Source of the DNA: JBPBPI01 sp050954885
GTDB taxonomy: Bacteria; Pseudomonadota; Alphaproteobacteria; Caedimonadales; Caedimonadaceae
NCBI GenBank assembly: GCA_050954885.1
Contig: JBPBPI010000186.1
Span: 1 to 24,697, forward strand
Length of the DNA stretch: 24,697 nt
Direction of reading: 5' to 3'
Shown: positions 1 through 6,934 of the stretch, one piece after another
Numbering within the stretch: the first letter of the stretch is position 1
How the letters are laid out: every line of letters begins with the position of its first letter
Notes under the pieces: generated by a model
What the model saw: the letters and a program-made list of their open reading frames with translations, nothing else
Database searches by the model: none
What the model was told of the DNA's origin: nothing
Translations under genes and position numbers: made by a program

Positions 1-53
1 TCAATATAAAACAGAACACGTTCCCTTAAATCTATGCTATATCCGTAACTCAT
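1..53 (-). CDS. IS630 family transposase, N-terminal fragment (partial at window edge)
   Basis: The minus-strand ATG at 53-51 opens MSYGYSIDLRERVLFYI and runs off the window. The pattern (Y)SxDLRxRVxxYIE is the characteristic start of the helix-turn-helix domain of IS630-family DDE transposases. The codons before the window edge are identical to the copy at the right end. Only 17 residues are visible, so the catalytic DDE domain cannot be judged. Confidence 0.8.
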   Translation of the reverse strand, partial: MSYGYSIDLRERVLFYI

Positions 54-97
54 TCACTCAAAATATCAAAGACAAATCATTACGTCAATCAGCTATA
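1..97 (-). mobile_element. IS630-family element, 5' end (left copy, cut by window edge)
   Basis: Positions 4-97 are an exact inverted copy of 24604-24697. Read on the minus strand from 97, the element begins TATAGCTGATTGACG. After about 44 bases it opens a reading frame with the N-terminus typical of IS630 transposases. The TA next to the junction fits the TA target duplication of the IS630/Tc1-mariner group. The element interrupts a RelA/SpoT gene at 97/98. Only the 5' end is visible, so the length, the other terminus and the integrity of the IS are unknown. Confidence 0.85.
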
Positions 98-385
98 ACA
101 GTCATCAATAAAACGTCGGCTTTGGCCTCTATTACTTCAGTTTTAAGTAAACAAAATGCGACCATTACAAATCTTAAAATTATTCATCGCACCGATTTAT
201 TTATTGAATTTGCGATCGACCTTGAGGTTTTTGATCTTGATCATTTAGATAATGTTATTGCCCATCTTCGTGCCAATTCTATTGTCAATAACGTTGAGCG
301 TGCCAATATGAAAAAAAGTATATCTAAAAACAAACCTGAAAAAAATAATTTTAAAATGGAGTCAGAGCCAGTTATTAAGTTTTAG
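98..385 (+). pseudogene. RelA/SpoT (ppGpp synthetase/hydrolase) C-terminal ACT-domain fragment, cut by IS630
   Basis: The frame reads TVINKTSALASITSVLSK, then NLKI, IDLEVFDLDHLDNVIAHLRA and NNVERAN. This matches the C-terminal ACT domain of long RelA/SpoT homologues: a ...NxPGxLASIT... strand and helix, then NLKI, then the DVEVxDxxHLxNIIAxLR segment and a VERxx end. The last 25 or so residues are a Lys/Asn/Glu-rich tail. Synthetase, hydrolase and TGS domains are absent; the frame continues upstream into the IS630 end and leaves the window. Residues encoded at 2-97 (for example LNLCYIRNSFTQNIKDKS) do not look like RelA and are IS sequence read in frame. A start at TTG 122 would be formally possible, but this is the 3' remnant of an interrupted gene. 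The upstream half would lie beyond the IS copy. It converges with the acetyltransferase gene 11 bp downstream. Confidence 0.85.
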
Positions 386-396
386 AATTAGATTAT

Positions 397-936
397 TTAA
401 GATTTTAATCTTTTCGTTAACCACAGAATCAAGTCATCATCAAGGGGAGCTTTATCACCATAATTCACTGTTTGATAATTGTATGTAATTCCCTGCCCAT
501 TGGATTGATATCCGCGAGCAATATAAAGCCTTTGTGCGGCGCCATAGCCTGAATACAGACCAACACCGATGCCGACCTCGTCTACTTTTTGACAGGCACA
601 ATCTTCAGCTGTTTGCAATAACTTTGACCCAATACCTTGACCGCGATAAGGTGGCAAGACATTTAAATCCATAATTTCAGGAATGCCTGCTTGTTGAAAA
701 ATAGGATAAAGTGAGTGCCAAGTTAAGGTGACATATCCTGTAAGTGATTGAGAACCATTGTCGTTTTGATAAGCTAGCCAAATCAATCGACGACCCTGTT
801 CTTGTTCTTCAAGATATTTTTCAAAGATTGACCTTGGCTTAGGCCAATTGTGTAAAGCAAAATTGCTTACGATTAAATCGATATATGATTCTTTTAAGGA
901 TTGAATTAAAATTTCTGAGGAAAGTTGATAACTCAT
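397..936 (-). CDS. GNAT family N-acetyltransferase
   Basis: The 179-aa protein carries the acetyl-CoA binding motif A of the GNAT fold: a beta-strand LNVLPPYR followed by the pyrophosphate loop GQGIGSKLL (the RxxGxG/A pattern) at about residues 92-107. A C-terminal motif B (AAQRLYIARGYQ) follows, the usual 'lYekxGF' segment. The family transfers an acetyl group from acetyl-CoA to an amine; the substrate here cannot be deduced. It starts at ATG 936, with AGG about 10 bases upstream on the minus strand. It is the last gene of a three-gene minus-strand cluster behind two phosphotransferase-like genes, 48 bp downstream of the nearer one. Such trios can act in drug or small-molecule modification, but that is inference. 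Confidence 0.85.
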   Translation of the reverse strand: MSYQLSSEILIQSLKESYIDLIVSNFALHNWPKPRSIFEKYLEEQEQGRRLIWLAYQNDNGSQSLTGYVTLTWHSLYPIFQQAGIPEIMDLNVLPPYRGQGIGSKLLQTAEDCACQKVDEVGIGVGLYSGYGAAQRLYIARGYQSNGQGITYNYQTVNYGDKAPLDDDLILWLTKRLKS

Positions 937-984
937 CTTATTTTACCTATCATAATCTTTAAAATATGTTTTTTGTTTATTATT

Positions 985-1737
985 TTAATCACTTATAAAT
1001 TTTTTTGTAAAAGCATCTTGAATAATATTTTTATGAGAGTCAATATACTCAATATCGTTTAAATATTGAACATCATGGCCTTCTTTTATATTTAGCTGAT
1101 ATTTTTTATGCCCTTGATGGGCAGATTCCAGTAAAAAATTATGCAACACATTAAGTCTTTCAATCATTGTATCCACAAGTTGAAATCGATCTTTTATATC
1201 AAGACCATATACCTTACAAAACAAGCTTGCCCTTCGAATTTGACTGTCAATGTCACCAAATTTCTTATCATCTTCAAAATTGGTGAAAGGGGAAAATCGG
1301 TAAAGCGCATAAGCAATATCCCAAATCCGTGGTCCAGGGTGTGCTGTGTCAAAATCAATTATGCCTATTGCTTCATCATCTTGAAAACAAATATTATAGG
1401 GAGCAAAATCATTATGACAAATGACTTCTTGAGGATAGCTACTAGGAAACATCCAATTTTCTAACAAAGTATCATTTTCATTTAAAAAATTTTGTGAGGT
1501 ATCGTGATAAGCTCGCAATAATTTTGCAGATGAAATTAAGCATACTTTTGACTTTAATAATAAATCATCATAGGTTTTACCGGGGACATAGCTCACAACT
1601 TCAAAATCTTTTTCGATCCTTATAGGTTTAGGAACATTTGTAAAACCTTGCTGATGCAAAAAATTAAGAAATTTATGAACTTGCTCTGTCCATCTTTCGC
1701 GTGGACGATAAACTTCATCGTTGATTATTTTAATCAT
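985..1737 (-). CDS. Phosphotransferase (aminoglycoside phosphotransferase/choline kinase-like fold)
   Basis: The 250-aa protein has the APH/kinase-like catalytic loop VICHNDFAPYN (Brenner motif HxDxxxxN; catalytic Asp and Mg-binding Asn). It is followed 12-15 residues later by IGIIDFDTAHPGPRIWDIAYAL, the DFG-equivalent IDFD plus the downstream W-D pair. The N-terminal lobe is short (about 60 residues), beginning MIKIINDEVYRPRERW, with a VSYVPGKTYDDLL hinge typical of this family. The substrate could be an aminoglycoside, choline, a sugar or another small hydroxyl compound. The gene lies 4 bp downstream of a second, divergent member of the family and is presumably co-transcribed with it. It is slightly shorter than classical APH enzymes but looks intact. 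Confidence 0.8.
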   Translation of the reverse strand: MIKIINDEVYRPRERWTEQVHKFLNFLHQQGFTNVPKPIRIEKDFEVVSYVPGKTYDDLLLKSKVCLISSAKLLRAYHDTSQNFLNENDTLLENWMFPSSYPQEVICHNDFAPYNICFQDDEAIGIIDFDTAHPGPRIWDIAYALYRFSPFTNFEDDKKFGDIDSQIRRASLFCKVYGLDIKDRFQLVDTMIERLNVLHNFLLESAHQGHKKYQLNIKEGHDVQYLNDIEYIDSHKNIIQDAFTKKFISD

Positions 1738-1741
1738 GTTT

Positions 1742-2635
1742 TTAAAAGGACAATTTTGTTAAAAAATAATCTATCAACAAACAAATATCTGACCATTGTT
1801 TGGGGCGTTGATCAGGATCTGTACGTATTGACAAGTCCATTAGTGATACTAAATTTAACAAATAAACGATGATTTGCCAATCTTGTGGCAACATAACATC
1901 ATGACTTTCAATGCCTTGAATGAAAGATAATGTGAAGGAAGGCGGCATTAAATGAGCATAACGCAACATATTGGCCATATCCCACATCATGGATCCAATA
2001 AAAGTAAATTCCCAATCTAAGATAGCCGATATTTGCCAAATACCATCTTTGTAATTTACAAGAATATTGGCAGGATCAAAATCACCATGAACCAAATGGT
2101 GGTCTGCTAGTTCTAATAAATCAGCCTGATAATGTTTAAAACAAAAAGAAAGTTTTTGAATAGTTTTAGAATCCAAATGAATTTCTAAATTTTCATGGTT
2201 CAAACATTGTTGGATAAAAATTAACAAATTTCCTGGTTTATTTGAATTTTTTAATAAAAATTTTGGCTTTAATAAACTATAAGTTGATATTTTGGCAAGG
2301 CATGAGCCAACGTCAAACATAATATTGTCAAGATTATAAGGCTGTTGAGAAAGTAAAAGATCACGCAGCGTGATGCCAGACATAAATTCTGTGATGGCAA
2401 AATCATAATTTTTATAAGTTCCAATATAATAAGTGCATGGAACTGGAATTTTTTTGGAAAATAACTTTCCTATTTCTTGCTCACGATATTTTGCCTTTGG
2501 ATCACGAAGATAAATTCTAAAAAGATAAGGATGATTTTCTTTTTCAAAATCAATTTTAATATTAAGATTGGCACATCCCCCTGAAATTATTTTATAAGAT
2601 AATAATTTTTTCTGCGGGTAAGCTTGTTTCACCAT
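1742..2635 (-). CDS. Phosphotransferase, APH family (second member)
   Basis: The 297-aa protein contains the full APH signature: catalytic loop HHLVHGDFDPANILV (HxDxxxxN) and metal-binding ISAILDWEFTFIGSMMWDMANML (LDWE and W-D). The N-terminal lobe shows a glycine-poor nucleotide loop (ISGGCANLNIKI) and a lysine-poor strand LFRIYLRD. The hinge is AITEFMSGITLRDLLL. It is not a recent duplicate of its downstream neighbour; similarity is limited to the kinase motifs. The first codons are ATG GTG. AAGG sits only one base before the ATG, so the GTG (one codon in) has the better spaced ribosome site. A MITE lies 21 bp upstream, so the native promoter region was disrupted or replaced by that insertion. 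Substrate unknown. Confidence 0.8.
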   Translation of the reverse strand: MVKQAYPQKKLLSYKIISGGCANLNIKIDFEKENHPYLFRIYLRDPKAKYREQEIGKLFSKKIPVPCTYYIGTYKNYDFAITEFMSGITLRDLLLSQQPYNLDNIMFDVGSCLAKISTYSLLKPKFLLKNSNKPGNLLIFIQQCLNHENLEIHLDSKTIQKLSFCFKHYQADLLELADHHLVHGDFDPANILVNYKDGIWQISAILDWEFTFIGSMMWDMANMLRYAHLMPPSFTLSFIQGIESHDVMLPQDWQIIVYLLNLVSLMDLSIRTDPDQRPKQWSDICLLIDYFLTKLSF

Positions 2636-2656
2636 ACCTTCAATAATATTGAGAGA

Positions 2657-2762
2657 TATAGCTGAATAAGGTTATGTTTTGTCATTAGAGGAATATTAAA
2701 ATATTGGTTTGCCTAACGAAAAGAGAATTGTGTATGTCAAAACATAATCACATTCAACTATA
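2657..2762. mobile_element. 106-bp MITE (TA-flanked, IS630-type ends), copy 1
   Basis: This 106-bp stretch, including both flanking TAs, is identical base for base and inverted relative to 19741-19846. Its ends are imperfect terminal inverted repeats: one begins TATAGCTGAATAAGG, the other, read inward, TATAGTTGAATGTG. 24 of the first 29 bases agree. The left end also matches the IS630 end at the window borders at 22 of 27 positions. It encodes no transposase. It lies upstream of the minus-strand phosphotransferase operon. A 37-codon plus-strand frame starting inside it (2734-2847) only continues into unrelated sequence. Confidence 0.85.
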
Positions 2763-2830
2763 CAACAACAGACGCTTCTGTTTTTTCCCAATTTTTTTTG
2801 AACAGCATGATGGTTTCTTTGTCAGCAACT

Positions 2831-2873
2831 TAAAAATAAAAAATTAGGGATATATCTAACTATATCCCTAATT
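2831..2873 (-). terminator. Rho-independent terminator of the Tricorn-protease gene
   Basis: A perfect 13-bp stem (42-54 against 61-73 of the 2800s; core TTAGGGATATA / TATATCCCTAA) closes a 6-base loop. On the minus strand it is followed by TTTTTTATTTTTA. It begins 7 bp past the stop codon of the protease gene, which is read in this direction. Stem strength plus the U-tract make this a convincing intrinsic terminator. Confidence 0.85.
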
Positions 2874-2880
2874 ATAAATA

Positions 2881-5800
2881 TTACTCTTTTCGGCGGGCGA
2901 TGTCTGGATTGATCACCGGATAATCCTTCATAATCTTGACTACTTCTTCAATGGACCTATCGAGTTGAGGATCTCGATTTTGAGCATAATCTTGTGGCGT
3001 TATATCAATTTCAATATCGGGATCGACGCCGTAGTTTTCAATACCCCATCCTAAGTCTTTGAACCAAAATGAAAATTCTGGTTGCGTTGTAAGCCCCCCA
3101 TCAATCAAAGCATGTCTTGGCCAAATTCCAATCACCCCACCCCATGTCCGCTTGCCAATAAGCGGTCCCAACTTCATGGCTTTAAAGGCATAGGAGAACA
3201 TATCACCATCAGATCCTGCATACTGATTGGTTAAAGCAACCATAGGCCCAAGTGGTGAATCTTCCGGATAGGGCATGACATCAAACCAACGTGAAGCATC
3301 ATAACCCAGACGACGGCGGGCTAATTTTTCAAGTAGTAAAGGCGAAACATTACCACCGCCATTGAACCGAACATCGACAATCAATCCATCGCGATCACAT
3401 TCACTTAAAAATCCACGATGAAATTCAGCAAACCCACGTGGCCCCATATCTGGAATATGAACATATCCCACTTTGCCTTGGGTTTTTTCATGCACATAGG
3501 CACGGTTGGCATTAACCCAATCCCGATAAACACCACGCCCGTGGCTGGCGATCGGCCTTACAACAATCACGCGCTTATCTTTACCTTCGGGATCACTGAC
3601 TGTTAAGCTGACTTCATGACCGGCTTGCTGTACCAAATAAGCCTCTGGTGGCATCTCAACACTCAAAGCTTTGCTATTGATTTCCCAAAGTAGGTCGCCT
3701 TCTTTGACATTTAAACCTGGGTTTTGTAAAGGTGATGTACAAGAAGCACGCCAGATGTCTCCTTTAATCAAAGAAGTAATGCGATAAGCTTGATATTTAA
3801 TGTCAAAGACAAAATCACACCCCAGCAACCCTTGGGTCCAAGAAGGCGGACGGCGCAAATCACCCCCAATGACATAGGCATGAGAGGTGCCTAATTCACC
3901 TTGCATTTCCCACAAGATATCAGAAAGCTCCCCTCGGGTTGATAAACGCGGAATCAATCTAAAATATCGATTAAAAATTTCTTGCCAATTGACATTGGAC
4001 ATATTTTCACGCCAGAAATAATCCCGCTGCAGACGCCACGCTTCTTTAAAAATTTGTTCCCATTCAGAAATTGGATCGACAATGACGCAAATGCGGTTTA
4101 AATCAATCCAACCAGATTTACGACCAAATTGATCACCCTCACCACGATCTTCATGTTTTTCCTCTGATTTAATAACCTTCAGGCCACGACTGCACCGATA
4201 AACCAACCATTGTGCATCACTTGAAAGTTCAATTTCTGCCACATTTTCAATCCAAGGTTCAAGTTTTTGGGCCTCAAAATCATAGGCTTCGACAAATCCG
4301 CTATCATCTGGCTCACTAGATGATTGAGCATTTTCTTCAGATTCTTCTTCCGTTGGCCAGCTGACAAACAAAGCTTTACCTTTGACACCCACAATTTGTG
4401 AATAAATGCCATCAGAGACTGGAAAAGCTTGAATACGATCTTCAATACCATCAAAATCAATCACAATTTTTTTGATTTCTTTTTTCTCAGGTTCTTTATT
4501 TTTCTTCTTTGATTTCTTTTCTTCTTTTTTCTCTTCTTCCTCTTTGATTACTAAATCAGGGGCTTTTGTAATAAAAGGCGATGGCAAATCTTTTTGCAAT
4601 GTCACCAAATACGGGCGCATACCCCGGGGGAAACTTAAATCAAAATGTAAAGAATCCCACGCTGGTTCAAATTGTCTGAAAGAAAGGAAATAAAGATATT
4701 TACCTTCAGGATCAAAAGCGGGCGAGATATCTTTCAACACAGGTTGTGTCACTTGCGTTATTTTTTGGCTCGCCACTTCAAACATTTTAATGGCTGTGGT
4801 CCGCCGTGTCACAGCCGAGCTATAGGCTACCCACTCGCCATCTGGAGACCAAGTCACACCTTGCATTTTGCCGTAAGGATGACGCTCAATCAGATGATGC
4901 TGCCAGGTTTTTAAATCAAGCCAAATGAGTTCACTGCGGTGGTTGGTTAACACCAATTCGTCTTTATGAGGACTTACAAAAATCTCTAAAATTTGACCAA
5001 GATCTGGCGTAGTTGATGAAGATAATAACTTACCGTTCCCTGCGTCATAAATCTCCAATTGATCTTGACCGGTTTGATCAGACACCAAAATAACACGCTC
5101 GCCATCAAACAACCATTGAGGCAGACGATATCGCACACCATGGGCTTCTGCCAACGGCAATATGGCCCCTTCCCAATTGGCAAAACTGAATACTTTACCG
5201 CGGGCGGCAATGGTCAAATGACTGCCATGAGGATGCAGCGCATAGTCGCTTAAATAACGGGTGGTATTGACATGTTTGCGGTTGCGTTGAGGACGCGCGC
5301 CGAAGTAGGAAAATTCAACCTTTTGTTCTCTTTGACTTGCAATATCGTAAACAAATAAATCGCCCCCGACATGATATACAATTTTTTCACCATCGGTTGA
5401 TTGGTTGCGCACATAATAATCTTTGTGAAAGGTATGGGCTTTGACATCTTGTCCATCAGGGGTACAAGAATAAAGATTACCATGACCTTCATGATCGGAT
5501 GCGAAATAAATGCGATCTTGAATCCACAAGGGACGAGAAAAATCGCTTTTGAGGCAGATTAATTTTTTATAATCGTGATTTCCTTCAGGATCAATCCAAA
5601 GCTCTCCTGCTGTCCCCCCACGATATCGTTTCCAAAAACCATATTCACGATACCCATGACGTTGAATAACAGACGATTTTCCGGAATAACTAATGAAATT
5701 TACAGGACCAATGGGTAATCGCTCAGGGGCACCGCCATCGGGAGAGACACACCAAAGACTGTTAACACGCGCAAATGGCTCACGAGCAGAGGAAGAAAAA

Positions 5801-6105
5801 ATAATTCCTTGTTCAGTCCAGGCAATAACATTGATGGTTTCGCCAAAAAATGTCAGGCGTCTTGCAATACCACCTTGGCTGGGCATGACATATAATTCTA
5901 AACTTCCCTCTTCATTGCCTGCATAAGCAATCATCAAACCATCGGGCGAAAAAACGGGTGTCGTGGCCAAACCAAGTCCAGATGTAAGTCGTCGTGCAAC
6001 TGTGTTGCTATCTGATAAACAGGTAATCCAAAGATCATCTTCAGAGACAAAGACAATGGAATCTTTATAAATTGTTGGTGCTCGGTAATATCCCTGCAAT
6101 GTCAT
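2881..6105 (-). CDS. Tricorn protease homologue (S41 family peptidase with beta-propellers and PDZ domain)
   Basis: The 1074-aa protein has the Tricorn architecture. Residues about 1-530 hold WD/TolB-like beta-propeller repeats (FSPDGLMIAYAGNEEG; WSPDGEWVAYSS; FDPEGKYLYFLS). A highly charged Lys/Glu linker follows at about 535-565, then a helical region, a PDZ-like segment and a C-terminal S41 core. The catalytic residues known from Thermoplasma Tricorn (Ser745, His746, Ser965, Glu1023) are all present: Ser741-His742 in GTSHAYV, nucleophile Ser965 in AGSDGDMF, and Glu1023 in GWGIENYGVDPD. The family makes large self-compartmentalising assemblies that cut peptides released by other proteases. 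There is no signal peptide, so it is probably cytoplasmic. It lies 34 bp downstream of the deformylase-like gene on the same strand and ends at a strong terminator. It appears complete. Confidence 0.92.
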   Translation of the reverse strand: MTLQGYYRAPTIYKDSIVFVSEDDLWITCLSDSNTVARRLTSGLGLATTPVFSPDGLMIAYAGNEEGSLELYVMPSQGGIARRLTFFGETINVIAWTEQGIIFSSSAREPFARVNSLWCVSPDGGAPERLPIGPVNFISYSGKSSVIQRHGYREYGFWKRYRGGTAGELWIDPEGNHDYKKLICLKSDFSRPLWIQDRIYFASDHEGHGNLYSCTPDGQDVKAHTFHKDYYVRNQSTDGEKIVYHVGGDLFVYDIASQREQKVEFSYFGARPQRNRKHVNTTRYLSDYALHPHGSHLTIAARGKVFSFANWEGAILPLAEAHGVRYRLPQWLFDGERVILVSDQTGQDQLEIYDAGNGKLLSSSTTPDLGQILEIFVSPHKDELVLTNHRSELIWLDLKTWQHHLIERHPYGKMQGVTWSPDGEWVAYSSAVTRRTTAIKMFEVASQKITQVTQPVLKDISPAFDPEGKYLYFLSFRQFEPAWDSLHFDLSFPRGMRPYLVTLQKDLPSPFITKAPDLVIKEEEEKKEEKKSKKKNKEPEKKEIKKIVIDFDGIEDRIQAFPVSDGIYSQIVGVKGKALFVSWPTEEESEENAQSSSEPDDSGFVEAYDFEAQKLEPWIENVAEIELSSDAQWLVYRCSRGLKVIKSEEKHEDRGEGDQFGRKSGWIDLNRICVIVDPISEWEQIFKEAWRLQRDYFWRENMSNVNWQEIFNRYFRLIPRLSTRGELSDILWEMQGELGTSHAYVIGGDLRRPPSWTQGLLGCDFVFDIKYQAYRITSLIKGDIWRASCTSPLQNPGLNVKEGDLLWEINSKALSVEMPPEAYLVQQAGHEVSLTVSDPEGKDKRVIVVRPIASHGRGVYRDWVNANRAYVHEKTQGKVGYVHIPDMGPRGFAEFHRGFLSECDRDGLIVDVRFNGGGNVSPLLLEKLARRRLGYDASRWFDVMPYPEDSPLGPMVALTNQYAGSDGDMFSYAFKAMKLGPLIGKRTWGGVIGIWPRHALIDGGLTTQPEFSFWFKDLGWGIENYGVDPDIEIDITPQDYAQNRDPQLDRSIEEVVKIMKDYPVINPDIARRKE

Positions 6106-6139
6106 ATAAATTGTCTTTCTTTAAGTTTAAATCTTGACG

Positions 6140-6691
6140 TTAATCATGATGGCAATTGGGGCCATGAACATGATGGTTATCTCCATGTTTTGCAATTTGA
6201 CTCATTTTTTTCAACAGTAAATTTCTTTTCAAAGGTGATAGATGATCTAAAAAGTTTTTGCCCATCAAATGATCCATTTGATGTTGAATCACAGTGGCTT
6301 TGAAACCTTCGACGTCAAACTCATAACTGTTTCCCTCTACGTCTTGATAGCGCACGGTAATTTTGGCAGGCCGAGAAACTTCGGCACTGATGCCATAAAA
6401 ACAAGGAGATCCCTCTTCAATTTTTTGCATTTCACCAGACGCTGCTATAATTTCTGGATTTAAAAGAACTTCGGGTATACTTTTGTTTTCCTCTGGTGAA
6501 GACGCTTGAGGATTCAACACAACAATCGATTTTGCAATCCCAAACATAGGTGCGTTCATCCCATAGGCGCGATACTGCTGTATTTCAGCCCTTAGTTGTT
6601 CAATAATGATTTTATTTTCAGGATCACAAGGATCAACCTTTGACGCTTTATTTTTCAATCGAGGATCTGGAAAAGTCAGAAGAGATAACAC
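6140..6691 (-). CDS. Peptide deformylase-like protein with altered active-site motifs
   Basis: The overall match to peptide deformylase is clear: LLTFPDPRLKNKASKVD near the N-terminus, PEVLLNPEII, EVSRPAKITVRYQDVEG and the C-terminal HxMDHLMG helix. All three catalytic motifs deviate. Motif I GxxLAAPQxG reads GMNAPMFGI (Gln to Met). Motif II EGCLS reads EGSPC (metal-ligand Cys to Ser, with a Cys two residues later). Motif III HExDHL reads HQMDHL at 6283-6266 (catalytic Glu to Gln). Normal deformylation of N-formyl-Met is therefore doubtful. The tail is His-rich (about KHGDNHHVHGPNCHHD). I chose GTG 6691 because homology begins there and AAAAAGG lies 11 bases upstream; the frame stays open to TTG 6721, which has no ribosome site. 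It probably shares a transcript with the Tricorn gene. Confidence 0.8.
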   Translation of the reverse strand: MLSLLTFPDPRLKNKASKVDPCDPENKIIIEQLRAEIQQYRAYGMNAPMFGIAKSIVVLNPQASSPEENKSIPEVLLNPEIIAASGEMQKIEEGSPCFYGISAEVSRPAKITVRYQDVEGNSYEFDVEGFKATVIQHQMDHLMGKNFLDHLSPLKRNLLLKKMSQIAKHGDNHHVHGPNCHHD

Positions 6692-6831
6692 GAAACAAAT
6701 AACCTTTTTAAAAAGATACAAATTTAATAAGTTTGCAAATGTTTTGCCCGATTCTGGGTTAAATGTCGAGTTAATTTAATGAGCGAAAAAATTTTTTATT
6801 ACAGCTATAGCTCTCATTTATAAAAATAAAA

Positions 6832-6860
6832 TTGACAAAAAGTCATATTAATTTTATTTA
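6832..6860 (+). promoter_or_regulatory. Candidate sigma-70-type promoter of the 801-aa Sel1 gene
   Basis: TTGACA at 6832-6837 is separated by 17 bases from TATTTA at 6855-6860, giving a leader of roughly 70 bases before the ATG at 6935. The -35 is a perfect consensus; the -10 is weak, and chance matches are common in such AT-rich DNA. Confidence 0.45.
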
Positions 6861-6934
6861 GATAGTAATTATTAATAAAATTCAAATATAAAAATCTTAT
6901 TTAAACTTTTATATACAAAAAAGGTATAATTTTC

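Noticed and set aside
2734..2847. 37-codon plus-strand frame beginning MSKHNHIQLYNNRR
   Set aside because: Its start belongs to the MITE; the remainder reads through the upstream region and terminator of other genes. It is not a gene.
6754..6771. Two TTAA sites near the Sel1 promoter as a CtrA box
   Set aside because: The spacing is N8, not N7, and TTAA is common in this AT-rich DNA.
6803..6812. AGCTATAGCT palindrome resembling two back-to-back MITE ends
   Set aside because: Only 8 or so bases match the MITE/IS ends on either side and no interior is present. It could be an excision footprint but is too short to claim.
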